Of a stretch of DNA of 64,000 nucleotides, positions 1 to 7,871 are shown in pieces (the first letter of the stretch is position 1; each line of letters begins with the position of its first letter). The stretch lies in NCBI RefSeq assembly GCF_024609245.1, contig NZ_JANJYH010000006.1, positions 98,765-162,764 on the forward strand, in the 5' to 3' direction. This DNA is from Haloarchaeobius sp. FL176 (lineage in GTDB: Archaea > Halobacteriota > Halobacteria > Halobacteriales > Natrialbaceae). The position numbers and the translations under genes are program-made. A model generated the notes under the pieces. That model did not search any database. It was not told where the DNA came from and was given only the letters and a program-made list of their open reading frames with translations.

Positions 1-279
1 CCGTTCGCCCCGAGCGACGCCGCCGAGGGCGCGGTGCTCCCGGCTCGCGACGACGACGGGCGCGTCCGCATCTTCGAGTGGGGCGAGCTGGCGATAGACG
101 AGGACATCAGGGAGATCCACCAGGCTCGCCTCGCCGACCGCGCCGAGACCGAGGGCCGCAAGCAGTCGTTCCGGATGGTCGCCGACGACGTCGACGCCAT
201 CAGCGACGGCAAGCTCATCGGTCGGCCGACGGGCAGTCCCGACACCGGCCGCGACGGGGGTGAGACCCGTGCGGATTGA
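1..279 (+). CDS. glmE: Glutamate (methylaspartate) mutase epsilon subunit, C-terminal end (partial)
   Basis: Open at the left edge of the window; only the last 92 codons are present. The visible part is a hydrophilic, acidic C-terminus with no diagnostic motif. The call rests on context: the stop lies 20 nt inside the next gene, methylaspartate ammonia-lyase, and in haloarchaea with the methylaspartate cycle the B12-dependent glutamate mutase (small S and large E subunits) sits directly upstream. The role would be rearrangement of glutamate to 3-methylaspartate. The sequence itself could not exclude another family, so this is an inference from gene order. Confidence 0.5.
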   Translation, partial: PFAPSDAAEGAVLPARDDDGRVRIFEWGELAIDEDIREIHQARLADRAETEGRKQSFRMVADDVDAISDGKLIGRPTGSPDTGRDGGETRAD

Positions 280-1567
280 GCAGATTCGGGCCGTCCCGAC
301 GGTCTCGGGGTTCTTCTTCGACGATCAGCGCGCCATCAAGGCGGGCGCGACACAGGACGGCTTCGCCTACGACGGCGACCCCGTGACGCCCGGTTTCGAC
401 GAGATACGCGAGGCCGGCGAGGCGCTCACCGTCGAGCTCGAACTGGCGGACGGCAGCGTCGCCACCGGCGACTGCTGTGCCGTGCAGTACTCCGGTGCCG
501 GCGGTCGCGACCCGCTCTTCCGCGCCGAGACGTACCGCCCGGTCGTCGAGGGCGCGGTCGCCTCGGCACTCAGGGGCCGGGACGCCACCGAGTTCGCCGA
601 GAACGCCGCCATCGTCGAGGAGCTGCCCGCCGAGCGACCGACCGACTACGGCGAGGCTGACGACGGCGACGACCGAGGCCAGCTCCACACCGCGGTCCGC
701 TACGGCGTCTCGCAGGCGCTGCTCGACGCTGCCGCGCTCGCCGAGCGCCGGACGATGACGGAGACCCTCGCCGACGCGCTCGGGACGACACCGGCGACCG
801 AGCCGGTCCCGGTCTTCGGGCAGTCCGGCGACGACCGTTACGGCAACGCCGAGAAGATGATGACCAAGGGGGTCCCCGTTCTCCCGCACGGGCTGTTCAA
901 CAGCGTCGAGAAGCTGGGCGAGGACGGTGAGGGCCTGCGCGAGTACGTCGACTGGCTCGCCACGCGGGCGGTCGAACTCGGCCCCGACGGCTACGAGCCG
1001 ACCATCCACGTCGACGTCTACGGGGTGCTGGGCGACGTGCTCGGCGCGCCGTACGACAGAGCCGCGGTGACGGACTACTTCGCGACGCTCGCCGAGGCCG
1101 CTGGCCCGTTCGACGTGCAGGTCGAGGGACCGATGGACGCCGGCGGTCGCGAGGAGCAGATCCACGACATGGCCGAGCTGCGCGACGGGCTCGCGTCCGC
1201 CGGCGTCGACGTGGACATCGTCGCCGACGAGTGGTGCAACACCTTCGAGGACGTGCGGGCGTTCGTCGACGCCGGCGCGGCCGACCTCGTGCAGGTGAAG
1301 ACGCCGGACCTCGGCGGCGTCCAGCGCTCCGCCGAAGCGGTGCGCTACTGCGAGGGCACCGACACCCGGGCCTACCTCGGTGGCACCTGCAACGAGACGG
1401 TCACCTCCGCGCGGACCTGCGCCCACGTCGCCCTCGCGACCGACGCGGCCCAGACCCTCGCCAAGCCAGGCATGGGGTTCGACGAGGGCTTCATGGTCGT
1501 GACCAACGAGATGCGACGTGCGCTCGCCCGGATGCGACCGACGCCCGAGGCCACGGCAGACGACTGA
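260..1567 (+). CDS. mal: Methylaspartate ammonia-lyase
   Basis: 435 residues, enolase-superfamily enzyme that removes ammonia from 3-methylaspartate to give mesaconate. Visible active-site blocks in order: metal-ligand segments HVDVYG, QVEGPMD and VADEWCN (Asp, Glu, Asp), then QVKTPDLGG, which carries the catalytic lysine, and the conserved tail KPGMGFDEGFMVV. The start is GTG 260 or the in-frame GTG 269; both overlap the upstream stop, indicating translational coupling. Together with the flanking genes it belongs to the methylaspartate cycle, the haloarchaeal alternative to the glyoxylate shunt for growth on acetyl-CoA-yielding substrates. Very secure identification. Confidence 0.95.
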   Translation: MRPVRIEQIRAVPTVSGFFFDDQRAIKAGATQDGFAYDGDPVTPGFDEIREAGEALTVELELADGSVATGDCCAVQYSGAGGRDPLFRAETYRPVVEGAVASALRGRDATEFAENAAIVEELPAERPTDYGEADDGDDRGQLHTAVRYGVSQALLDAAALAERRTMTETLADALGTTPATEPVPVFGQSGDDRYGNAEKMMTKGVPVLPHGLFNSVEKLGEDGEGLREYVDWLATRAVELGPDGYEPTIHVDVYGVLGDVLGAPYDRAAVTDYFATLAEAAGPFDVQVEGPMDAGGREEQIHDMAELRDGLASAGVDVDIVADEWCNTFEDVRAFVDAGAADLVQVKTPDLGGVQRSAEAVRYCEGTDTRAYLGGTCNETVTSARTCAHVALATDAAQTLAKPGMGFDEGFMVVTNEMRRALARMRPTPEATADD

Positions 1568-1593
1568 GGACTGCGATACGTCACCGACGACAC

Positions 1594-2658
1594 ATGGACT
1601 ACACGGACACAGAGACGTTCACGACGATACTGGACAGGACGGAGACGCGCGAGAAGGGTAACTGCTTCGAGGACTTCACGGAGGGTGACCGCATCGAGCA
1701 CGCCCCGGGCCTCACCCTCTCGAACTACGCCAACGAGCTCTGGGCGAGCCAGACGCTCAACCACGACCCGATGTACTGGCGGACGGACGCGGCCCGCGCG
1801 GCCGACTTCGACGAACCGCCGGTCCACCCGGACTACCTGCTCGCGGCGGTGATGGGGCCGACCGTGGAGGACCTCTCCGAGAAGGGCGGCTACTTCCTCG
1901 GCCGGACGAACGTCCGGTACCACGACCAGACCGTGACGCCGGAGACCGAGCTCCGGGTCAACTCGACGGTGCAGTCGACCGCCACCTCCTCCTCGCGCCC
2001 CGAGTACGGCATCGTCACCTGGGAGACCGAGGGCGTGGACGCCGAGACGGGCGAGGCTCTGGTCAGCTACGAGCGGACGAACATGATTCCACGGCGTGAG
2101 CCCGTGGCCACCGACGGCGGCGAGTCCGCAACCGCGGCCGACGGCGGCGACGCCGAGGACGGTGGCCTGAACGACGACCCGCCCGCCGAGTTCGTCACGC
2201 CCGACGGCGACCGCTTCGGCGACTTCGCTGAAGCGCTCGACGAGGCCGACGGCCGCGACGCGGCCGTCGCCTACCGCCACGAGCGCGGCCGGACCATGGA
2301 CGACGTGCTGGTCGCGACGCTGCCGCTGATGACGCTCAACACGGCGAAGCAGCACCACAACGTCGACGTGATGGCCGACTCGCCCTCGAGCGACATCGTG
2401 GCCTACGGCGACGTGACGCGCTCGGTCGCGCTCGGCCATGCACGCTCGGACGAGGCCACGTACCGCGAACTCGGCTGCGACGACGAGCGCTTCCACACGT
2501 TCGTCACGCCCGGGGACACCGTCTACGGCTTCACCCGGGTTCTCGATGCCGAGAGCACCCACGACCACGCCGGCACCGTCACCTTCGAGCACATCGCGTT
2601 CAACCAGCACGACGAACCCGTCTACTCGGGCACCCGTCGCGCACTCATCGAGCAATGA
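1594..2658 (+). CDS. mch: Mesaconyl-CoA (2-methylfumaryl-CoA) hydratase
   Basis: 354 residues, start ATG 1594, 26 nt after mal. It is a tandem MaoC-like hot-dog protein: an N-terminal domain with the segment NHDPMYW (about residues 50-56) and a second domain from about residue 200 (QHHNVDVMADSP region), separated by an acidic, low-complexity linker around residues 165-200. In the methylaspartate cycle this enzyme hydrates mesaconyl-CoA to beta-methylmalyl-CoA. The stop overlaps the next start by 4 nt (ATGA). The family also contains general enoyl-CoA hydratases; placement between mal and a CitE-type lyase decides the assignment. Confidence 0.9.
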   Translation: MDYTDTETFTTILDRTETREKGNCFEDFTEGDRIEHAPGLTLSNYANELWASQTLNHDPMYWRTDAARAADFDEPPVHPDYLLAAVMGPTVEDLSEKGGYFLGRTNVRYHDQTVTPETELRVNSTVQSTATSSSRPEYGIVTWETEGVDAETGEALVSYERTNMIPRREPVATDGGESATAADGGDAEDGGLNDDPPAEFVTPDGDRFGDFAEALDEADGRDAAVAYRHERGRTMDDVLVATLPLMTLNTAKQHHNVDVMADSPSSDIVAYGDVTRSVALGHARSDEATYRELGCDDERFHTFVTPGDTVYGFTRVLDAESTHDHAGTVTFEHIAFNQHDEPVYSGTRRALIEQ

Positions 2659-3695
2659 CAGACATCGCACGCACCTTCCAGACCGCACCGGCCGCCGTCC
2701 CGCGCGACAACACGGCGAAGTACCTCGACAGCGCCCTCGACAGCGACGGGTTCGCCTGCCCGGACTGGCTCGTCCCCGACCTGGAGGACGGCACCGCGCC
2801 CGACATGAAGGCCGAGGCACTCGAGAACGTCGTCGGCCGGCTCCCCGAGCACGCCGATGCGTTCCCCGGCGAGATATGGCCCCGTGTGCAGTGGGCCTAC
2901 GACGACGAGGCCGCCCGCGAGCAGGGCCGCGAAGAGATCCGCCGGCTCGTCGACGAGGTCGGCGAGTACATCGACGGCGTCGTCGTCCCGAAAGTGGGCC
3001 GACTGGCGGACGTGAAAGACGCCGCCGGCGTCGTGGCGGACGCCGAGCGCGAGTCCGGGTTCGCCGACGACGCCATCGGGATGGCCGTCATCGTCGAGAC
3101 GGCCGCCGCGAAGTCCGACCTCCGCGAGATATCGCTGTTCGGTGCGAACTCCCGGCTCGACGCGCTCGTCTTCGGCCCGGTCGACTACACCGCCGAACTC
3201 GGCGGGCGCGAACTCGACGGCGAACGGCCGGCGTGGGGCGGTCTGCTCGAGGACCTGTCGAACGAGGCCAGCGCGAACGACCTCGTCGCCATCGGCGGCC
3301 CCTACGACCGGCTGTTCACCGAGCGCGCCGGCGTCACCTTCTACAACGGCGACGGCTACGCGGACCACGTCGAGCGCGAGGCCCGCGTCGGCCTCGACGG
3401 CTCGTGGTCGCTCTACCCCAAGCAGACCATCCAGGCCAACCGCATCCACATGCCCACCGCCGAAGAGCTGGCCCGCGACGTCCGGAAGATAGAGGCGTTT
3501 CAGGAGGCCAAATCCGAGGGCACCGGTGCGGTCACGGTCGAGGGCCAGATGGTCGACGAGGCGACGTTCAAGAACTTCGTCAACACCGTCGAGACGGTTC
3601 GGACCATCGACGAGCGCCACCCCGACCAGACCGGCGAGGCCTACGACGACGAGCTGCTCGACCGCGCGCTCACCGTCGACACCACCTGGAAGTGA
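2655..3695 (+). CDS. mcl: Beta-methylmalyl-CoA lyase (HpcH/HpaI, CitE-like)
   Basis: 346 residues. HpcH/HpaI aldolase fold with the blocks PGEIWPRVQWAY, VPKVG (strand with metal/CoA residues), VFGPVDYTAELG and a C-terminal WSLYPKQTIQANRIHMP segment typical of CitE-like lyases. It cleaves beta-methylmalyl-CoA to glyoxylate and propionyl-CoA; haloarchaeal relatives can also condense acetyl-CoA with glyoxylate. It overlaps mch by 4 nt, so the two are probably made in balance. Its stop codon directly abuts the stop of the convergent DUF4112 gene, leaving no intergenic terminator. Alternative: a related citramalyl- or malyl-CoA lyase. Confidence 0.88.
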   Translation: MTDIARTFQTAPAAVPRDNTAKYLDSALDSDGFACPDWLVPDLEDGTAPDMKAEALENVVGRLPEHADAFPGEIWPRVQWAYDDEAAREQGREEIRRLVDEVGEYIDGVVVPKVGRLADVKDAAGVVADAERESGFADDAIGMAVIVETAAAKSDLREISLFGANSRLDALVFGPVDYTAELGGRELDGERPAWGGLLEDLSNEASANDLVAIGGPYDRLFTERAGVTFYNGDGYADHVEREARVGLDGSWSLYPKQTIQANRIHMPTAEELARDVRKIEAFQEAKSEGTGAVTVEGQMVDEATFKNFVNTVETVRTIDERHPDQTGEAYDDELLDRALTVDTTWK

Positions 3696-4040
3696 CTACG
3701 ACGAAAGCGACCGCTCGAGCAGCTCACGGTTCTTGACGTTCGCCTTCCACGTCGCGTCGAAGATGTCGCCGATGATGGGGACACTCCCCAGCACGACGTC
3801 GAGCCCGATGTTGACGAGCATCCGGACGACGGTCCGTTTCTTCGCGCCTGCGAGGATGGCCTCGACGACGATGTACAGCGAGAAGAACGCCGTGACGAAG
3901 TCACCGATGAACGGCAGCAGGCCGAGGATGGGGTCCAGTCCGACCCGTCGGTTCGTGCCGGGGATTCTGACGGCCTCGTCGAGCAGCCACGCGACGCGTT
4001 TCGTCCGCCGGACCGCCGGATGTGTCGTCTCAGCTTCCAT
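3696..4040 (-). CDS. DUF4112 domain-containing membrane protein
   Basis: 114 residues from ATG 4040 (a longer reading from 4067 has a poorer start). The duplicated segments LDPILGLLPFIGDFVTAFF and LDVVLGSVPIIGDIFDATW are the signature of DUF4112: a hydrophobic helix followed by P-x-I-G-D. The residues between them (KKRTVVRMLVNIG) form a basic amphipathic stretch. The molecular function of the family is unknown; it is widespread in archaea and bacteria. Convergent with, and touching, the mcl gene. Confidence 0.85.
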   Translation of the reverse strand: MEAETTHPAVRRTKRVAWLLDEAVRIPGTNRRVGLDPILGLLPFIGDFVTAFFSLYIVVEAILAGAKKRTVVRMLVNIGLDVVLGSVPIIGDIFDATWKANVKNRELLERSLSS

Positions 4041-4095
4041 AGCCGATACGTCGACGGCAGCGAGCAAAAGTTCGTGGGTCGGGAGGGGGCAGTCG

Positions 4096-4470
4096 TCAGT
4101 CGGCCGATTCCCGCCGGCACCGTACTTCCGGAACGGGGTTCACGACCCCGAACAGGAACCGGTTCAGCCCGAAGCCGACTGCCATCCCGAGTATCGACGG
4201 TCCGAGCAGGTCGGCCGGCACCGAGTTCGTCACCATCGAGACCACCAGCGCGACCATGGCGGTGACCCCAGTCCCGATCAGTGCCCACAGGCCGGCCTCG
4301 CTCCGGTCCGCGGCGGCTCCGAGCAGGAACGCCACGGCAGTGACTGTGGCGCCGACTACCAGCCAGTCCGGAGTCCACGCGACGGTGGAGACGCTCCATC
4401 CGACGCCGACGAACACCAGGGACATGAGCAGCTCGCGGCGAACGATAGCCTCTTCGACTGCACCCGACAT
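4096..4470 (-). CDS. Small four-helix membrane protein, unrecognised
   Basis: 124 residues from ATG 4470, chosen over a longer reading whose N-terminus is basic and arginine-rich, as out-of-frame translations are here. I count four hydrophobic segments (about residues 14-30, 36-52, 60-80 and 90-110) and a short charged cytoplasmic tail. No motif suggests a function. It lies 62 nt downstream of the SOUL gene on the same strand and could be co-transcribed with it. Confidence 0.6.
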   Translation of the reverse strand: MSGAVEEAIVRRELLMSLVFVGVGWSVSTVAWTPDWLVVGATVTAVAFLLGAAADRSEAGLWALIGTGVTAMVALVVSMVTNSVPADLLGPSILGMAVGFGLNRFLFGVVNPVPEVRCRRESAD

Positions 4471-4532
4471 ATCAGCAAAGCGGTTGTTCCAGGCGATAAA
4501 TCTTCGGTTCCGTCCCCCAGCAGCCGGCGAAG

Positions 4533-5162
4533 TCAGCCAGTCTCGGCTACCTCGACCGCGACCTCGTTCCGGCGCATGAACGGCGGCGTCCACGGGTCGT
4601 CGTACCGCAGCAGGTACGGCTCGCCGGTCGGTTCGAGCCCCTCGTCGGCGAGTGTCGAGAGCAACTGCTCCTCCAGTCGCTCAACCCGCCAGTCCGGTGC
4701 GTACCACGAGAACCCGACGACGGCGACCTCCTTCGACGGCTCGACCACCAGCCGGACCGTCGACTCCGTCGGCACCGGGGCCGACTCCGGCCCGTACTCC
4801 TCGGGCAGGTAGAACGCCATGCGCGTCCCGCCGGCGCTGGCGTCGTCCGAGCGGACCGGCGCGGTCATCGACACGGACTCGCCATCCCGGGTCTCGACGG
4901 GCGCGGTCATCTCGATCTCGTCCTGTCGCTCGTTCTCGCCGGAGATGTATCGGAACAGCCGCTGGAACGCGGTCTGCTGGTCCGGAGCCGTCGTCTCGAC
5001 GAGCACGGTCCGCGGGTACCGCCGTATCTCGACGCCGTCTACCTCGCGGACCTGTTCGTAGGGTACCGCCTCGGCCGACCGCGACGAGTACGCGCCCCAG
5101 GCGACCCAGGCTCCGAGTGCCAGCGTGCCGCCCGCGAGTGCCGTCTTCGTGAGTCTGTTCAT
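4533..5162 (-). CDS. SOUL heme-binding family protein
   Basis: 209 residues. A single N-terminal hydrophobic helix (residues 6-24, membrane anchor or signal) precedes a SOUL domain: YEQVREVDGVEIRRYP at the start, then the characteristic repeated EIEMTAPV and SVSMTAPV strands, the FYLPEEYG block and the C-terminal LLRYDDPWTPPFMRRNEV segment. SOUL/HBP22 proteins bind heme or tetrapyrroles; the in vivo role in haloarchaea is not established. Start ATG 5162 is the only candidate giving a complete anchor helix. Confidence 0.9.
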   Translation of the reverse strand: MNRLTKTALAGGTLALGAWVAWGAYSSRSAEAVPYEQVREVDGVEIRRYPRTVLVETTAPDQQTAFQRLFRYISGENERQDEIEMTAPVETRDGESVSMTAPVRSDDASAGGTRMAFYLPEEYGPESAPVPTESTVRLVVEPSKEVAVVGFSWYAPDWRVERLEEQLLSTLADEGLEPTGEPYLLRYDDPWTPPFMRRNEVAVEVAETG

Positions 5163-5257
5163 ACCGGTACGTACGCGGGCGAGACGGATGAATCAGACGC
5201 CTGGCCGGTCGGCGGTGAGCGCCGCGGCCACACGGGCCCTGAGCTCGTCGTCGGACG

Positions 5258-5278
5258 GTGGGGCTGGGATTCGAACCA
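5258..5278 (-). repeat. 21-nt duplicate of the tRNA-Ser(UGA) 3' end (att-like scar)
   Basis: Positions 5258-5278 are identical to 5384-5404, the acceptor 3' strand and T-loop end of the adjacent tRNA-Ser. The copy lies in direct orientation 126 nt beyond the tRNA 3' end, with none of the rest of the tRNA. This is the geometry left by site-specific integration into a tRNA gene, here with almost no element remaining between the repeats. Confidence 0.7.
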
Positions 5279-5383
5279 CGGTCGCTCCGCTGCGTTCCGC
5301 TCCCTGATTCGAATCCCCGCGTACCCCGCATCTCACTCACGGTGCTCGTCGCTGGCGCTCCTCGCACGTGTTCGTGAGAATGC

Positions 5384-5465
5384 GGTGGGGCTGGGATTCG
5401 AACCCAGGAGGCATGACGCCACCTGCTTTCAAGGCAGGCGCAATAGGCCGCTCTGCCACCCCACC
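5384..5465 (-). tRNA. tRNA-Ser (anticodon UGA)
   Basis: 82 nt class II tRNA. The acceptor stem GGTGGGG pairs perfectly with CCCCACC; the T arm is CTGGG-TTCGAAT-CCCAG; the anticodon loop CTTGAAA is closed by CTGC/GCAG, with anticodon TGA read at 5431-5429. A long variable arm follows the anticodon stem, as expected for serine. CCA is not encoded. Confidence 0.95.
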
Positions 5466-5560
5466 TCGTGCGGTGATTCTGCGTTCGGCTCCTAAGAGTT
5501 GTCGGTTGCTCGCGTTCCGGCGTCCCAGCACACAACTCGCTCCAGCACCGATGGTCAACC

Positions 5561-5875
5561 ATGCCGACCGTCGAGTTCCAGGGTGAGACCGTCGAGTGCG
5601 AGACCGGTGAGACACTCCGCGACGTGCTGCTCGATGCTGATCTCTCACCGCACAACGGGCCGACGGCCGTCTCCTGTCACGGCCTGTCGACCTGCGGGAC
5701 CTGCGCCGTGGCCATCGAGGGCACGGTCGAGCCGTCGTCACCCGGGGCGCGAGAACGCGCGCGGCTGAAGTTCCCTCCACACTCGCTGGAGTCGGGGCTG
5801 CGGCTCGCGTGTCAGGTGCGGGTGACCGACGACATCGTCGTCCGGACGGGCGAGGGCTTCTGGGGCCAGAAGTAG
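5561..5875 (+). CDS. 2Fe-2S plant-type ferredoxin
   Basis: 104 residues. Four cysteines ligate the cluster: Cys39, Cys45 and Cys48 in SCHGLSTCGTC and Cys84 in RLACQ. The C-terminus GEGFWGQK is unlike the long haloarchaeal 2Fe-2S ferredoxins, which carry an acidic N-terminal insertion of about 30 residues that is absent here, so this is a shorter, different paralogue. It probably acts as an electron carrier for an oxygenase or reductase, but no partner gene is adjacent. Its stop lies 2 nt from that of the convergent gene on the other strand. Confidence 0.9.
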   Translation: MPTVEFQGETVECETGETLRDVLLDADLSPHNGPTAVSCHGLSTCGTCAVAIEGTVEPSSPGARERARLKFPPHSLESGLRLACQVRVTDDIVVRTGEGFWGQK

Positions 5876-5877
5876 CG

Positions 5878-6636
5878 TCAGTCGCGCACGAGCTCCGGGC
5901 CATCATCGCCGTCGACGACGTGGAGGCCGTGGTCCCGGACGAACTCGGTGGTGAACTTCGGGACGATGCGGCCGGCCTTCGCGCGAGCCCGGACGAGAGA
6001 GACCACGTCGGCGAGGTCGGAGCCGGTCTCGACGGTCCGATAGCTCGGGAGGAAGTCCACGTCGAGGTCGGCGTCGGTCCCGCGGTCGACGAGGGTCTCG
6101 ACGGTGGGGCTGGCGAACGCGCCGTCGAAGTCGATGGCCTCGCAGAAGGCCGCGGTCCAGACCCTGCCGTCGGTGGCGGGTCCGACGACGACGTCCGAGG
6201 TGCGGAGCTTCATCGCCGCGCTGTCGATGTCTTTCCGGCCGACCAGGGGGGCGTTGCCGTCGAGGGTCAGCACCGATTTCTCGCCCTCGTTCCGGAGCAG
6301 GTGCGTGACGGTGTTGCCCACGCGGCCGCCGCGGGTCGACCCGACCTGTACTTCGAAGCGTACGTCAGAGGGGTCCTCGGCTGCGCGGTCGACGACGGCC
6401 CGGACGGCTTCCTCGGCGGACTCGTCGGCGTCGACGAACTCGTCCGGGAGTTCGTCGTCGCTGCGGTAGTTCACCAGCACGTCGCCGCCGGAGTTGTCGG
6501 CGGCGAAGACGGCGTCGGCGAGCATCGCCGCGTAACAGTCCGCCGCCTCGGCGTCCGACAGCGGCGAGGTGTCAGCGAGTCGGGACAGGACGAGTCCCTC
6601 GCGCGGGGGCTCGGCGAAAACGACCACGAGTGTCAT
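5878..6636 (-). CDS. DUF2064 / glycosyltransferase-A-like protein
   Basis: 252 residues from ATG 6636. The N-terminus MTLVVVFAEPPREG matches the beginning of DUF2064 (TIGR04282-type, nucleotide-diphospho-sugar transferase fold), and a central LTLDGNAPLVGRKDID block occupies the position of the metal-binding DxD region. A Gly-rich loop STRGGRVGNTV lies just before it. The substrate is unknown; bacterial relatives accompany glycosylation or cofactor pathways. The gene stands alone and is convergent with the ferredoxin gene. Confidence 0.65.
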   Translation of the reverse strand: MTLVVVFAEPPREGLVLSRLADTSPLSDAEAADCYAAMLADAVFAADNSGGDVLVNYRSDDELPDEFVDADESAEEAVRAVVDRAAEDPSDVRFEVQVGSTRGGRVGNTVTHLLRNEGEKSVLTLDGNAPLVGRKDIDSAAMKLRTSDVVVGPATDGRVWTAAFCEAIDFDGAFASPTVETLVDRGTDADLDVDFLPSYRTVETGSDLADVVSLVRARAKAGRIVPKFTTEFVRDHGLHVVDGDDGPELVRD

Positions 6637-6723
6637 ATCCGAACCTGTCGGCCGCGGGGCCTTCAAGCCGCCGTTCCTGTGCGATGGGTGGGAATTAAGT
6701 CGCGGCCGACCCCGTGTTGGGGT

Positions 6724-6942
6724 ATGAACTGGCTGAAGGCGCTCGGGTTCCTCGTTCCGTTCGGTATCGTCCTCTCGGCGGTTACCTCGGTCGTCCTCCT
6801 CGGGAACGGCCTCGCCGCACCGCCGGAATCGGTGTCGGTCGCGCCCGCCGCGGCGACGCTCGCGCTCGTCGGCCTCGTCGTCGTCGGGCTGCTCGCCGTG
6901 GGTGGCCGGTCCCGCCGCTGGCTGTCGGGGCAGTACTGGTAG
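6724..6942 (+). CDS. Small two-helix membrane protein
   Basis: 72 residues from ATG 6724. Two hydrophobic helices (about residues 6-27 and 43-62) are joined by a short APPESV loop, and the tail is RSRRWLSGQYW. TTAAG at 6695-6699 lies about 27 nt before the start and fits a TATA element of a leaderless transcript. No family is recognised. Confidence 0.6.
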   Translation: MNWLKALGFLVPFGIVLSAVTSVVLLGNGLAAPPESVSVAPAAATLALVGLVVVGLLAVGGRSRRWLSGQYW

Positions 6943-6955
6943 CTGGGCGCCCGCG

Positions 6956-7603
6956 TCAGCGTTCTCGTCGTCCTTTCGTCTGCCTGTAGTCCGACGCCAT
7001 GAGCGCCGCGAACCGCTCGACGAACGTCTGGACCTGCTCGTCGGTCGCCTCCCGGGGCGGAATCATCGGCACGAGTTCGAAGCCACGTCCACGGATGGCC
7101 TCGCCGTGCTGGGCGTAGAGGTCGAGGTCCGCGGCGGGCGTCGTCGTGTACTCCGTGCCGATCTCCGCGAGCGCCCGCTCACCCACCGGGACGATGATCT
7201 CGGGGTTTATCATGCGTATCTCGGCGTTGAGGTACGGCTCGCAGGTACCGATTTCGTCGTCGGTGGCCGCGCGGTCGGGGTGGTGACACCGGGTCAGGGT
7301 GGTCAGGAACACGTTCCCGAGTTCGGGCTCGTCGGGGTCGTCGTCGACGCGACGGAGGCCGAGGCGTTGCAGTACCCGACCGAACGCGTCGTCGCGGCCG
7401 AACGGCACGCCGGCAGCTTCCGCGGCCCCGTCCGGCCCTTCGCCGACGAAGAGGAAGTCCGCGCCCACGTCGCCGTAGCCGTGGACGACGCGCTCGCGTC
7501 GCTCGCAGAGGTCGCAGTTCGTGCAGTCCTCGTCCATGCCGAACGGGTTCGCAGGCTCGTCCTGATTGGCGTCCACGCCGGAAACGTGGGCGGGCACGGA
7601 CAA
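6956..7603 (-). CDS. Uracil-DNA glycosylase superfamily protein (family 4/5-like)
   Basis: 215 residues. The N-terminal CTNCDLCERRERVV plus TRCHHPD and the later Cys of GTCEPYL match the four iron-sulfur ligands of thermophile-type UDGs. The motif-1 loop reads VGEGPDGAAEAAGVPFG in place of GEAPG-x-x-E-D-x-x-G-x-PF. The motif-2 region near the C-terminus reads VPMIPPREAT, with no His-Pro-Ser/Ala. It may therefore be a divergent glycosylase or a non-catalytic uracil-DNA binder. It is the last gene of a three-gene minus-strand run with mrp and an 82-residue protein; spacings are 6 and 13 nt. Confidence 0.78.
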   Translation of the reverse strand: MSVPAHVSGVDANQDEPANPFGMDEDCTNCDLCERRERVVHGYGDVGADFLFVGEGPDGAAEAAGVPFGRDDAFGRVLQRLGLRRVDDDPDEPELGNVFLTTLTRCHHPDRAATDDEIGTCEPYLNAEIRMINPEIIVPVGERALAEIGTEYTTTPAADLDLYAQHGEAIRGRGFELVPMIPPREATDEQVQTFVERFAALMASDYRQTKGRRER

Positions 7604-7616
7604 AAGTCGTCTGGAG

Positions 7617-7865
7617 TTACCGACCGAGCCCGCCGCGTTCTTTCACTTCGAGGATGAACTTCACGTTCTTCACGACGTCCTCGGGCGTCGTCTCCTCGTC
7701 GGCGTCGTAGATGTCGCTGGTGCGGTAGAGGATATTCGCGAGCTGTTCGGACTCGGAGCTCTCGCCGCGTATCTCCTCGGCGACCTCACGGAGGACGGCG
7801 ACGGTCTCCGGGTCCGGGTCGGGGAGCGGGTCGGTGCCGTCGGCCGCGGTGCTGTCCTCGCCCAT
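7617..7865 (-). CDS. Conserved small acidic haloarchaeal protein
   Basis: 82 residues, start ATG 7865, only 6 nt after mrp. Acidic, proline-rich N-terminus (about 20 residues), then a predicted helical domain containing SEQLANILYRTSDIYD and VVKNVKFILEVKERGGLGR. No cysteines or membrane segments. I do not recognise a family. Tight coupling to the Fe-S carrier ATPase suggests a shared transcript rather than a shared function. Confidence 0.65.
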   Translation of the reverse strand: MGEDSTAADGTDPLPDPDPETVAVLREVAEEIRGESSESEQLANILYRTSDIYDADEETTPEDVVKNVKFILEVKERGGLGR

Positions 7866-7871
7866 CGTTCG

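Noticed and set aside
215..1426. Long minus-strand open frame antisense to mal
   Set aside because: It is the mirror frame of a real gene in GC-rich DNA and has arginine/valine-rich composition unlike acidic haloarchaeal proteins.
5337..5906. Minus-strand open frame of 189 codons crossing the tRNA-Ser gene
   Set aside because: It is an open frame over a tRNA and the ferredoxin gene, arginine/serine-rich and without homology; the tRNA secondary structure is certain.
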